A stretch of DNA of 64,000 nucleotides from Methanosarcina sp. (GTDB taxonomy: Archaea > Halobacteriota > Methanosarcinia > Methanosarcinales > Methanosarcinaceae), in contig PLUB01000060.1 in the NCBI GenBank assembly GCA_003164755.1, positions 1-64,000 on the forward strand. Reading direction: 5' to 3'. Below the pieces are notes generated by a model. It had not been told where the DNA came from. It made no database searches and saw nothing but the letters and a program-made list of their open reading frames with translations. Positions 50,744-60,328 of this stretch are shown one piece after another. Positions within the stretch are counted from its first letter, which is position 1; every line of letters starts with the position of its first letter. A program made the position numbers and the translations under genes.

Positions 50744-51592
50744 GTAAATGGTATCTTAACCAGTACTTCACTAACTCGTACTTGATAATTTCAAAAATAG
50801 ATCTATTTTTTTAGCATTATAAAAGTTATAGACAACATAAATAGATCTTTCCCAGTAAATATAATTACATTTATATGTCTGAACAATTTTATTCGGCGTT
50901 TATGTCTTGAATTAAACACAAATCATAAAATCTTAGGTCATATATTTTTAGTGGTGTTTAATATATAATTCTAATTGTTAAAGATTTTATTGAAACTATT
51001 TCAATTCCTATTAAATCAAATCTGAGTACGAAACTTTTTTTCACGGTTCTAGTATTACTGGCTATCAAAAGGGTATTCATACACTCAATTCAAAGTGTAA
51101 GTTCAAAAATATCACTTAAACCTAGTTACACAATCATCTGAAGAAATTTCACTTTGATAAAATTAAAATGCGTGTCTGGAACTACTTCAGTACCTAATCA
51201 ACTTGTCCCAATGACGGTTTAATTTTCTCCATTTTTGTTGGTTCAAATTTCTTGACTTTTTAATATAAATTTTAATCAATATTTCATGAATTAACTCAAA
51301 ACTATTGTTAGGGATTTATCGTTTTTGTACCTGGTTGCATGGATTATCTAAAGCAAGTATTATTTATAACCTTAATAGGACTTATGCACTTAAGTTAAGG
51401 CCAATTTAAAATCATTTAATACAGAATTAGCCAATATATAATTTAAAAAAAGATGGCTCAAGTCGCGTCTTTCTTGCAGCCCTATATAGACCCAGAGTAT
51501 AAAAAGATACATTTTTAAAAACTAAATCCTAAGAGCAGACGATATTTTCAAGCATATTAATGCTTATTTTAGTTCAAAGCCTATAATTGTAA
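50744..51592. other. Intergenic region downstream of purP
   Basis: Contains the purP terminator at 50793-50815 and otherwise AT-rich DNA without a recognised feature. It runs into the pentapeptide-repeat pseudogene. Confidence 0.5.
50793..50815 (+). terminator. Probable purP terminator
   Basis: AAAAATAGATCTATTTTT at 50793-50810 is a perfect 18-bp palindrome running into more T residues, about 50 bases after the purP stop. Confidence 0.5.
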
Positions 51593-51900
51593 CTGGATAT
51601 TCCAGAGAGAAAAGACCTTCGAGGAACTAACCTTCAAGAAGCTGACCTTATAGAGGTTAACCTTGAGAGGGCTAATCTTCAAGGGGCTAACCTTAAATGG
51701 ACTTACTTTATAGGAGCTAACTTTAAAGAGTCTAAACTTGAAGGAGCTAAACTTGAAAGTGCTGATCTTGAAGAAGCTCAGCTTTATCATTTTATCAGCT
51801 TTCAAAAGTGAAAATACTTCACGCTACAAAATTGGATGAAGAGCTCCTCATACCATTAAAAAAGGAATTGCCGACTCTTTTTGAAAAACCTTATGAATAG
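51593..51900 (+). pseudogene. Pentapeptide-repeat protein remnant
   Basis: The plus frame reads DLRGTNLQEADLIEVNLERA, NLQGANLKWTYFIGANFKES and so on, with the A(N/D)LxX period of five residues (right-handed quadrilateral beta helix). It has no start codon (TAA at 51590 immediately upstream). It reaches TGA at 51809-51811, after which the family-like C-terminus (KVKILHATKLDEELLIPLKK) continues in another frame to TAG at 51898. It is thus 5'-truncated and frameshifted. Confidence 0.8.
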
Positions 51901-52355
51901 GAAATCTTCTCAAAGATCACCTAAAGCTCTTTTGAAATGCTCATAAATTGATTACCTAGCCACATTCGAAATGTTCAACAGAGAGCCTAGAATAAATAAT
52001 GATTTATTATGAGAGAATCCTGGTACAAATCCGTACAAGTTAACTACAAAATATAACATGTAGCCTTAAAATTGATCCAAAAGGCGACGATTTTTTATTA
52101 TAGATGTAGTTCGTATTATCTCCTTTGCATTTAATTCGGCACCCTCATGAGCAAAAAATATATTCCTACATAGTATGGAATAATTGAATTTACAGACACA
52201 TAGCCCAAAATTCTGAGATTTCATTTTTGCAGTGGAACTTCAGTAGTTGAAACTCGAACTTGATAGAAGCATAAATCATATAATGCATAAATGAGCTTCT
52301 ATCAAATTCAGGCAAATTGGAGAAATTTACTGATATTTTGCCTTCATATATTGTT
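51901..52355. other. Intergenic region
   Basis: AT-rich, between the pentapeptide pseudogene and the flavoprotein gene. No feature recognised. Confidence 0.5.
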
Positions 52356-53024
52356 TTATTTATGTCCTTCTACAGCTTTCTGTCGCTTTACGAACCTGAT
52401 TCCCATCTCAAAAGCTTTCTCACAGTCCTTAGGGAATACTGCTTCCCGCCTTTTAGCCTTCTCTTCTGGGTCAAAACGATCCGCGACATACTTTGAATAA
52501 TCATCGAATTGGTAGGTATCAGTACTATATAACGATTCAGAATAGCCAAAAATTCTCGTTGCAACCCCTTCATTTAATTCAATAACCTTATGAAGACCAA
52601 ATACATCGAAATTTTCTTCCTTAGCACCAGTTGTGTATATGTAACCTATTGGGGTATTTTTCGGATATAACGATCGTAGATTCTCAGAATAAACAAGAAA
52701 TGGAAATATATAGCGCTCCATGAAAGACCTCATCTCACCAGTAGAATTTCCAAGGTAGATGGGTGATCCAAGTATCACTGCATCAGCATCTTTCAGCTTT
52801 TTCAGTACAGGTGTGAGTTCATCATTCATCGCGCATTCTCCGTAGCTTTTTCCATCTTTTAGTTTACAGGCAAAACAGCTTATACATCCTTTGAAATTGA
52901 GCTCATAAAGATGAATAATTTCTGTTTCTGCACCCTCTGATGCTGCACCTTCAAGAGCTTTTTCTAAAAGGGTTGCTGTATTCCATTTCGTTCTCGGACT
53001 TCCGTTTATTGCTATTGCTTTCAT
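52356..53024 (-). CDS. Flavodoxin-fold NAD(P)H-dependent reductase, iron-sulfur flavoprotein-like
   Basis: About 222 residues of the FMN-binding flavodoxin fold: AINGSPRTKWNTATLLEKAL phosphate loop, and GSPIYLGNSTGEMRSFMER near the middle. A compact cysteine group CISCFACKLKDGKSYGEC lies near residues 47-64. In Methanosarcina iron-sulfur flavoprotein (Isf) a similar CxxCxxC...C group binds 4Fe-4S. Here the last gap is nine residues, longer than the classical spacing, so cluster binding is likely but not certain. GAGGT is five bases before the ATG at 53024. A second ATG four codons upstream overlaps this site and is less likely. Confidence 0.85.
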   Translation of the reverse strand: MKAIAINGSPRTKWNTATLLEKALEGAASEGAETEIIHLYELNFKGCISCFACKLKDGKSYGECAMNDELTPVLKKLKDADAVILGSPIYLGNSTGEMRSFMERYIFPFLVYSENLRSLYPKNTPIGYIYTTGAKEENFDVFGLHKVIELNEGVATRIFGYSESLYSTDTYQFDDYSKYVADRFDPEEKAKRREAVFPKDCEKAFEMGIRFVKRQKAVEGHK

Positions 53025-53420
53025 AATGTACCTCATATTTTCTGTTTTCTTAGAATTTAGAGCTCGTCACAAAATCAAAGTTTCTGTGGCGCTCTGGTAT
53101 AAAAGAAATTATTCAAGGTCAAAGCCTGAAAGACCATCCTATTACTGTAAAACAAACATTTTAAAAATAAAAATTACTTCAGCCTCAGGTCTGCTTCAGA
53201 ATACCGTTTTGTTAAAATATATAGACTCAAAAGTGACATGAAATGATTTCGGGATATCTACTATAAGTCCATATAAAGAATTTATTTCGAAATTCACAAT
53301 TAATACCTCTAGTATTATACTTTTTTCAGCATTTCTAAGCTCACTTGAAGTTTTTCAGAAAAAAAATTGAGGCAGGATTTTATATCCTGCATATTTTTTG
53401 AATCAATAGTCAATTTAATT
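53025..53420. other. Intergenic region with an IS5 fragment
   Basis: About 53070-53240 aligns with 38000-38190 and 59710-59860 and is a fragment of the same IS5-type element. It is followed by the 3' flank of ppdK. Confidence 0.6.
53070..53240 (-). mobile_element. IS5-type element fragment (remnant d)
   Basis: Shared sequence with the other remnants includes CATTTTAAAAATAA and ATTACTTCAGCCT followed by AGGTCTGCTTCA. Only this internal or end segment of the element is preserved here. Confidence 0.55.
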
Positions 53421-56072
53421 TTATTTTGCGTTTCGGGAATCTATTGTGCTCTGAGCAGCTACAAGCCTTGCAATCGGAACTCTGTATGGAGAGCAGCTCA
53501 CATAATCGAAACCTATTTTGTGGGCGAAGTGGATGGATTTTGGCTCTCCACCATGTTCTCCACATATTCCCATCTGGAGGTTGGGTTTGACGGAACGACC
53601 TTTTTGAATTCCAATTTTCATCAACTCGCCAACACCTTCCTGATCAAGGACTTCGAAAGGATCGTGCTCAATTATACCTGCTTTCTGATAGATCGGCACG
53701 AATTTGGATACATCGTCTCGACTGAATCCGAATGTTGTTTGGGTCAGGTCGTTTGTTCCAAAAGAGAAGAAGTCAGCTTCCACTGCTATCTTGTCTGCAG
53801 TAATTACGGCTCTGGGAAGTTCGATCATTGTCCCTACATGATAATCGATCTTTATTCCTTTCTCACCCATGACCTGATTTGCCATCTTGCATACTTCATT
53901 CCTGGTAACTGAGAATTCCTTTGCAAGACTCACCAATGGGATCATAATTTCGGGAACAATTTGCATTCCATTGGCTGCAAGTTCACAAGCTGCTTCCATA
54001 ATTGCGCGTACCTGCATATCATATATTTCGGGATAGGTAATTCCAAGCCTGCAACCTCTATGCCCGAGCATAGGGTTTAGTTCTTTAAGGGAAACCACAC
54101 GCTTGATAATTTTGTTCACATCACCAATTTTCTCCCAATCTCCTGAGGCTTCAAGTTCCCTGAGCTTTGCGTCCAGTTCCTCCTTGTCTGGCAGGAACTC
54201 GTGAAGAGGGGGATCAAGCAGCCTAATAGTCACTGGTAAACCTTCCATACTACGAAAGATTCCAAGGAAATCAGCCTTCTGCATCGGCAGCAGTTTCTTG
54301 AGGGCCTTTTTTCTTGATTTTTCATCTTCTGCCAGAATCATTTCCCTCACTACAGGTATTCTGTCATCCCCGAAGAACATGTGTTCAGTTCTACAAAGGC
54401 CTATACCTTCTGCACCAAGTTCGCGAGCAAGGCTTGCATCTGCCGGATTATCGGCATTTGTTCTTACACCAAGAGTCCTGATTTCATCAGCCCATAAGAG
54501 GAGCCGTTTCAAATCTTTATTAATTTCAGCATCAATCAGTTCTACCTTCCCAACAATTACACTTCCGGAGCTCCCGTCAATGGTAATATATTCATGTTCT
54601 CTTATAGTGTGATCGTCTACCATAAAAAGGCCATTTTTTATGTCAATTGAGATCGCTCCACAGCCCACAACACAAGGTTTGCCCATGCCTCTTCCAACAA
54701 CCGCTGCATGAGAAGTCATCCCACCACGCACTGTAAGAAAACCCTGTGCAGCCGCCATTCCCCCTATATCTTCAGGGGAGGTTTCGGTTCGTACGAGGAT
54801 TGTTTTCTCTCCTAACTCGGACATTGCCTCTGCGGCTTCGGCAGTAAACACAACTTTTCCTACAGCGGCTCCAGGAGATGCTGGAAGGCCCTTCGCAATT
54901 ATGTCTAACTTTGCTTTGGGGTCAATCCTTGGGTGCAGGAGCAAGTCTATTTGTTCGGCTTTCACTCTTGTGATCGCTGTTTCCTTATCTATAAGCCCTT
55001 CATCTACCATATCCGTTGCAATTTTCATGGCTGCAGCAGCTGTGCGTTTCCCAGTGCGGGTCTGTAGCATATAAAGTTTTCCTTCCTGAATGGTAAACTC
55101 TATGTCCTGCATATCTTTGAAGTGAGCTTCAAGCGTCTGACAGATATCTATAAGCTGTTTGTAGGCCTCTGGAATTTTATCTTCAAGTGTATCAATAAAA
55201 TCCGGCGTCCGAATGCCTGCGACCACATCTTCGCCCTGTGCATTGATTAAGTATTCTCCGAAGAACCTTTTTTCCCCTGTTGATGGGTTCCTTGTAAAAG
55301 CAACTCCTGTGCCAGAATTACCCCCTCTGTTCCCATAGACCATTGTCTGAACATTGACGGCAGTTCCCCAGGTATCATCAATTCCATTAAGTTTCCTGTA
55401 AGTAATGGCTCTCGAATTATTCCAAGATTCAAAAACAGCATCAATTGCCATATATAACTGAACTTTCGGATCCTGGGGAAATTCAAATCCCTTTTCGAGT
55501 TTAATTATCTCCTTGAACCTCTCAGACAGTTCTTTCAACGATTTTGCATCAAGATCTGTATCTGACTCGACTCTCAGTTCCTTCTTCTTATTCGCAATAA
55601 GAGAATCAAACTTTTTAAATTCAAGTCCGAGCACTACATCCCCGAACATAGATATAAATCGACGGTAGCAATCGTAAGCAAACCTTTCATCATTGACCTT
55701 ATTTGCAAGCTCAATCACAGACCTGTCTGTGAGCCCAAGATTAAGTACGGTATCCATCATCCCCGGCATGGATACCTTAGCTCCAGATCGTACTGAAACA
55801 AGCAATGGATCACCTGCATCTCCTAATTTTTTGTTGTTTAAGCTCTCAAGCTTATCGATAGCCTCTTCTATCTGTTGGAATACTTCTTCAGGATAATTTT
55901 TATTTTTCAGATAGAGTACACAGACTTCAGTTGTGATTGTAAATCCAGGAGGCACGGGGACTCCGAGATTTGCCATCTCGGCAAGGTTTGCACCCTTACC
56001 TCCAAGCAGGTCTTTCATGCTACTTTTGCCATCAGTTACATCTTTTCCAAAAAAATATACAAACTTGGACAA
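53421..56072 (-). CDS. ppdK: Pyruvate, phosphate dikinase
   Basis: The 883-residue enzyme interconverts pyruvate, ATP and phosphate with phosphoenolpyruvate, AMP and pyrophosphate. It shows the N-terminal ATP-grasp domain (GGKGANLAEMANLGVPVPPG at about 24-43), the phospho-histidine domain (GGMTSHAAVVGRGMGKPCVV near residue 450) and the PEP-binding barrel (SFGTNDLTQTTFG, CGEHGG near the end). The start codon is TTG at 56072, supported by GGGAGG seven bases upstream; no in-frame ATG is as well placed. It is monocistronic. A truncated second copy of its first 35 codons and leader lies at 56796-56947. Confidence 0.95.
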   Translation of the reverse strand: MSKFVYFFGKDVTDGKSSMKDLLGGKGANLAEMANLGVPVPPGFTITTEVCVLYLKNKNYPEEVFQQIEEAIDKLESLNNKKLGDAGDPLLVSVRSGAKVSMPGMMDTVLNLGLTDRSVIELANKVNDERFAYDCYRRFISMFGDVVLGLEFKKFDSLIANKKKELRVESDTDLDAKSLKELSERFKEIIKLEKGFEFPQDPKVQLYMAIDAVFESWNNSRAITYRKLNGIDDTWGTAVNVQTMVYGNRGGNSGTGVAFTRNPSTGEKRFFGEYLINAQGEDVVAGIRTPDFIDTLEDKIPEAYKQLIDICQTLEAHFKDMQDIEFTIQEGKLYMLQTRTGKRTAAAAMKIATDMVDEGLIDKETAITRVKAEQIDLLLHPRIDPKAKLDIIAKGLPASPGAAVGKVVFTAEAAEAMSELGEKTILVRTETSPEDIGGMAAAQGFLTVRGGMTSHAAVVGRGMGKPCVVGCGAISIDIKNGLFMVDDHTIREHEYITIDGSSGSVIVGKVELIDAEINKDLKRLLLWADEIRTLGVRTNADNPADASLARELGAEGIGLCRTEHMFFGDDRIPVVREMILAEDEKSRKKALKKLLPMQKADFLGIFRSMEGLPVTIRLLDPPLHEFLPDKEELDAKLRELEASGDWEKIGDVNKIIKRVVSLKELNPMLGHRGCRLGITYPEIYDMQVRAIMEAACELAANGMQIVPEIMIPLVSLAKEFSVTRNEVCKMANQVMGEKGIKIDYHVGTMIELPRAVITADKIAVEADFFSFGTNDLTQTTFGFSRDDVSKFVPIYQKAGIIEHDPFEVLDQEGVGELMKIGIQKGRSVKPNLQMGICGEHGGEPKSIHFAHKIGFDYVSCSPYRVPIARLVAAQSTIDSRNAK

Positions 56073-56156
56073 TGACTATCCTCCCTGGAACGAGGTCAGT
56101 AATCGGAGTTAATGTATTACCGGAAATAAAACACTCTTATTTGATTTCCGATGCGC

Positions 56157-56174
56157 ATATATTTAACTTTTCCT
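56157..56174 (-). promoter_or_regulatory. Probable ppdK promoter (BRE/TATA)
   Basis: On the minus strand AGGAAAAG is followed by TTAAATATAT, a fitting BRE and TATA box. It predicts a start near 56130 and a leader of about 60 bases that carries the GGGAGG site. Confidence 0.5.
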
Positions 56175-56795
56175 CTTTTTGTGTTACATCCGGAGTTTAT
56201 AGTATATTTTTCTGTTTGTCTTCATATCTTCACTACATATCAAATAAGTCATATGAAGAACAGGGAGGAAGATTTAAGAACCATATAATAGCAGTGTCTA
56301 TACTTGAGATAAAAAATCCAACCGTAAATAAAAGGAAAAAGTAATGAATAATATACAACTCACCAGAAAACTAAATCCTGATATTCAGAAGTAGTATACA
56401 GAAAGTTCTGTAAATTTTGATTGACTATGTACTTTTTTCTTCACCATAAAAAACTGGATTTATCGTTTTTACTAATAGATAGGTTTTTAATCGAAAAATA
56501 GGCATAGAAAAACGCTGAAACTTAAGTGTCCTCCCTACTAAAAGAGGATTCAGGTGTTTTTACGAATTCACCTCTTGCACTAATTATATCAAAATTTACC
56601 ATAAATTAGTGCTAGTTGCCCTCTTAATAATCCAATCAGTTTTGAAGAAATCCGGTGTTCACATACGTACCCTAGATAATCAGAATAATCCAGAAGTAAT
56701 AGCAAATTGCTTTTTCTGAAGATGAGAGTTCTGGTCCGCTGATTAATACACTTAGTTCAATGAGCATATAAAGCCAGAATGTAAAGCCAAACAGT

Positions 56796-56947
56796 AAGGA
56801 TTTGCCATCTCGGCAAGGTTTGCACCCTTACCTCCAAGTAAGTCTTTCATGCTACTTTGCCATCAGTTACATCTTTCCCAAAAAATATGCTAACTTTGGC
56901 AATGACTATCCTCCCTAAAAGGAGGTCTGTAATCGGAGTTAGTGTAT
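56796..56947 (-). pseudogene. Truncated duplicate of the ppdK 5' end and leader
   Basis: This segment aligns with 55968-56115, including the leader AATCGGAGTTAGTGTATT (complement) and the GGGAGG site. A TTG start is followed by GKDVTDG and, after a one-base deletion, SMKDLLGGKGANLAEMAN. Similarity stops at about codon 35 and, upstream, about 40 bases short of a separate TATA-like stretch (near 56985-57000). Confidence 0.85.
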
Positions 56948-57217
56948 TTATCTAATTAAAATTCAGTTTTATTATTAGCAAGAATGCTTATAAATATATA
57001 AGCCTGTAGTTAAATTATCCCATTTATTTTACATTCTGGCTTGATCTTTACTTAAAGTTTTGTATAATATAGGTCTTGCGATATCTTTATATATTATAAG
57101 CATAGACTAAATATGCTTTTCAGTCTACAATATATCTTCCTAAAAAAAGCTGAAAGTCTAACCAGTCACAAACCAAGATATTTTTGCCCTGAGCTGGAAG
57201 CATCCTATTAATTATTC

Positions 57218-57487
57218 ATGGTTGATATGAGACGACTCGGTAAAGTGCTACAAAGATCAGGTATCAAAAACCTGATAGTCAGAGGAGATGAGATCAAATC
57301 CGATAATACCTCAGGTAATCTTCCAAAATTGAATTCGATTGTTGTGGATAAGGCCCTGAACCAGATTGGTGCGATTGTCAGCGTCTTTGGACCTGTAAAC
57401 CAACCTTATTTTTTCGTGAAGGGATTTAAGCTAATTCCTGATTCTGAGTTTCGGATTATGGTAAATGAAAAGGTCTATATTCGGTGA
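57218..57487 (+). CDS. gar1: H/ACA RNP protein Gar1
   Basis: The 89-residue protein is the Gar1/Naf1-type beta barrel of H/ACA ribonucleoproteins that guide rRNA pseudouridylation together with Cbf5, Nop10 and L7Ae. Motifs LNSIVVDKALNQIGAIVSVFGPVNQPYFFVK are typical. It precedes tfb on the same strand by 191 bases, a neighbourhood conserved in many euryarchaea. Confidence 0.9.
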   Translation: MVDMRRLGKVLQRSGIKNLIVRGDEIKSDNTSGNLPKLNSIVVDKALNQIGAIVSVFGPVNQPYFFVKGFKLIPDSEFRIMVNEKVYIR

Positions 57488-57678
57488 GATCTCTGAAATT
57501 CGATATATGCATGAATTCTTTGTTAAGGTTCCACTCTAATTGGTATATATATTTTTTGCTAGCAATACCCGTGAGTTTTTCTATCCTGTTTTTTATAACA
57601 TAGATTCTTTAATTTGGTGCAGGTTCTGAATTATAGGAAATCATAAAGATGTCATGCTAACTTGTAAGGTGATATGAT

Positions 57679-58692
57679 ATGGTAGAAGTCGAAAGAGTTC
57701 GCTATTCGGACACTCTTGAAAGAGAAAAAATACGTTCCATGATCAAAGCTCGCAAAGAAAAGCAAAAGGAGCAAAATTTTGAGAACGAAAAGGCCTTGTG
57801 TCCGGAATGCGGCAGCAGGAACCTTGTGCACGACTATGAGCGAGCTGAGCTAGTGTGCGGGGACTGCGGACTGGTCATAGATGCTGATTTTGTGGATGAA
57901 GGACCAGAATGGCGAGCTTTCGATCACGATCAACGGATGAAACGCTCTCGTGTGGGCGCGCCTATGACTTATACAATCCATGACAAAGGACTTTCCACAA
58001 TGATAGACTGGAGAAATCGTGATTCCTACGGAAAATCAATCTCCTCCAAAAATCGTGCTCAGCTCTATCGTTTAAGAAAATGGCAGCGTAGAATCCGTGT
58101 AAGCAATGCAACTGAAAGAAACCTTGCTTTTGCCCTTTCCGAACTGGACAGAATGGCTTCTGCTCTGGGTCTCCCTAGAACTGTAAGAGAAACGGCGGCT
58201 GTTGTCTACAGGAAAGCTGTAGATAAAAATCTTATACGTGGACGAAGCATTGAAGGTGTGGCTGCGGCAGCTCTTTATGCTGCTTGTCGTCAGTGCAGTG
58301 TCCCAAGAACTCTTGATGAGATTGAAGAAGTATCCAGAGTCAGTCGAAAAGAAATAGGAAGAACCTACCGCTTTATTTCCAGGGAACTTGCATTAAAGCT
58401 CATGCCCACTTCTCCTATTGATTATGTCCCAAGGTTCTGCTCTGGCCTTAATTTGAAAGGAGAAGTTCAGTCCAAAAGCGTTGAGATTCTGAGACAGGCC
58501 TCCGAAAAAGAACTGACCAGCGGAAGAGGGCCTACAGGAGTTGCTGCGGCTGCAATATATATTGCATCCATCCTATGCGGTGAACGGAGAACTCAGCGTG
58601 AAGTCGCAGATGTTGCCGGAGTTACTGAAGTTACCATAAGGAACAGATACAAAGAACTTGCAGAAGAACTGGATATTGAAATTATTCTCTAA
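57679..58692 (+). CDS. tfb: Transcription initiation factor TFB
   Basis: The 337-residue protein is the archaeal TFIIB homologue. An N-terminal zinc ribbon has CPEC at 41-44 and CGDC at 60-63. Next come the B-reader/linker ([13 protein letters not shown]...SRVGAP) and two cyclin folds with the direct repeat [12 protein letters not shown] and [14 protein letters not shown]-terminal helix-turn-helix binds the BRE. It recruits RNA polymerase to TBP-TATA complexes. GGTGAT lies 5 bases before the ATG. Confidence 0.96.
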   Translation: MVEVERVRYSDTLEREKIRSMIKARKEKQKEQNFENEKALCPECGSRNLVHDYERAELVCGDCGLVIDADFVDEGPEWRAFDHDQRMKRSRVGAPMTYTIHDKGLSTMIDWRNRDSYGKSISSKNRAQLYRLRKWQRRIRVSNATERNLAFALSELDRMASALGLPRTVRETAAVVYRKAVDKNLIRGRSIEGVAAAALYAACRQCSVPRTLDEIEEVSRVSRKEIGRTYRFISRELALKLMPTSPIDYVPRFCSGLNLKGEVQSKSVEILRQASEKELTSGRGPTGVAAAAIYIASILCGERRTQREVADVAGVTEVTIRNRYKELAEELDIEIIL

Positions 58693-60328
58693 AATTTTTC
58701 TCATATTTCTTTCTCCAACTAGGTTTCAGTTCTGTCTCTATATTTGCAGGAAAGAAAAAGCTTATTTTTAGAATACCTTTAGTTTTTTACCATTCAATAG
58801 ATTTTCAAAAACACTTCAAAAGATTTCTACAAACTTATTGATTAATGATATTTCTAATTGAAATTTCGAAAGATTTTCTTTTCGAAAATTTTGCTAAGTT
58901 CCTAAATTTCACCAAGATTTACAAATGGTATATAGATTTTGCTCTTGAAAATCATACTGGAATTCCAATTTACATTTAATTTTTTTCTTAGCGTGAATCA
59001 TATCCAAATTTTTATCACTGATTCCTGTATTTGACACAACTTTTTTATTTTCTGGTTCATGAGAAGATTATAACAAAAGCTGTACACAAAACCTTCAAAT
59101 TCACTCTTAAACAGTAGTGGAAAGGACTTTTCCTGCGTTTAAAATATTTTTAGTTACTGCATAAACTCATTCCTATTGAGATTTTTTGAGCCGATTCTCT
59201 TGTTTCTTGATATATCACTCATTCCCATAGGATTTCTTCAACTGTTCTTTTCATTGTTGAATCATGACTTTTGATTTGCTCCAAAGTATCCTCTATCCCT
59301 GTAAACCATTTCTTTTTTATTCTGATAAATCTAGCTGAGAATTATGAAGTAATACAGTCATTGTTTTGAATTTTTTAATCAGCTCATAATCCCTTCTATT
59401 AGCGCTATGAAGTTTATATTCAAAGTGTGACTTCACACCCTTTTTTAGCCAGGTTATATCTCTACACCTCCTTGTTTTTGCTTCATTTTCTCGAGGTTTA
59501 TTCACTTTTGCATGTCCATGATCTGAATAAACAAAAATATCATTATGGATCATCTCTTTTTTTTCCAAAACGAAACAAATAGACTGGCTTTGCAACTGTC
59601 CTATGCTTCTTCTTCTTTGAAGTTATCAATAATTCTTTTTCTGAATGACCAAATTGTGGTACTGTCTAGTATGTACTAAGGAAAATTAAAATGTTTCCTG
59701 AAAGAACTTCGATTAATACTTTTTTCTCGAGTTCAAAGTCGAAAGATCATCACATTACTATAAAATGAGCATTTTAAAAATAACGATTACTTTAGCCTTA
59801 GGTCTGCCTCATTAAACTGTTTTATTAAAATATATGAACTCAAAAATGATATGAGAAGGTTCCTAATTAATTAAAAAATCAATTACAGCAAGTTTATCTT
59901 TAACTGACTGAAGACGCTTGTATTCCCCCTTAAGAACAAAATCAGTAAAAGTTTGCATAAATAACAATTATTGTTAAGAGATTTTAACTCTTCAATACTC
60001 AAATGCATAAAAGTTTATATAAATTATCTGCAGATTGTGCCCTTATACAAAGTGAATATAATATATGAATTATTATCGCAATGTTTTTAATCCGCGGAAA
60101 TTGGACAGCATATCTTAGCTTGTTTACTACCTTACCAGGGTAAATCAGCAGTGGAAAAGTCTTGCTTCCTCAAAAAACTAACCCACAAATTCGTTATGCA
60201 TGCAGAGCATTTCGAGTAGTTTTCATTTCATGCCTAATTACAATAATTCTATTCTTCTATCCTAAGTACACACTTTCTTTCAGACTATCTCCTAAAAGGT
60301 TATAGTCCTAAACAATTATTTTATATAT
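58693..60328. other. Long intergenic region occupied by an IS5-type remnant
   Basis: About 58980-60025 is the most complete IS5-type remnant in the window (remnant b). The rest, 60030-60328, is the upstream region of the integrase gene and is AT-rich. Confidence 0.65.
58980..60025 (-). pseudogene. Decayed IS5-type transposase and element (remnant b)
   Basis: An open stretch at 59317-59595 encodes DIFVYSDHGHAKVNKPRENE, then TWLKKGVKSHFEYKLHSANR. This is the DDE region of IS5-family transposases (KKG-KSHFGYKLH). Beyond a stop, the C-terminal part MSDISRNKRIGSKNL and VTKNILNAGKVLF follows in shifted frames. Fragments of the same element occur at 37690-38340, 40480-40870 and 53070-53240. Confidence 0.75.

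Larger units (their letters stand above)
56073..57217. other. Intergenic region with ppdK leader, its duplicate and gar1 promoter
   Basis: Contains the ppdK promoter, the partial duplication at 56796-56947 and AT-rich DNA up to gar1. No independent gene is seen. Confidence 0.6.
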
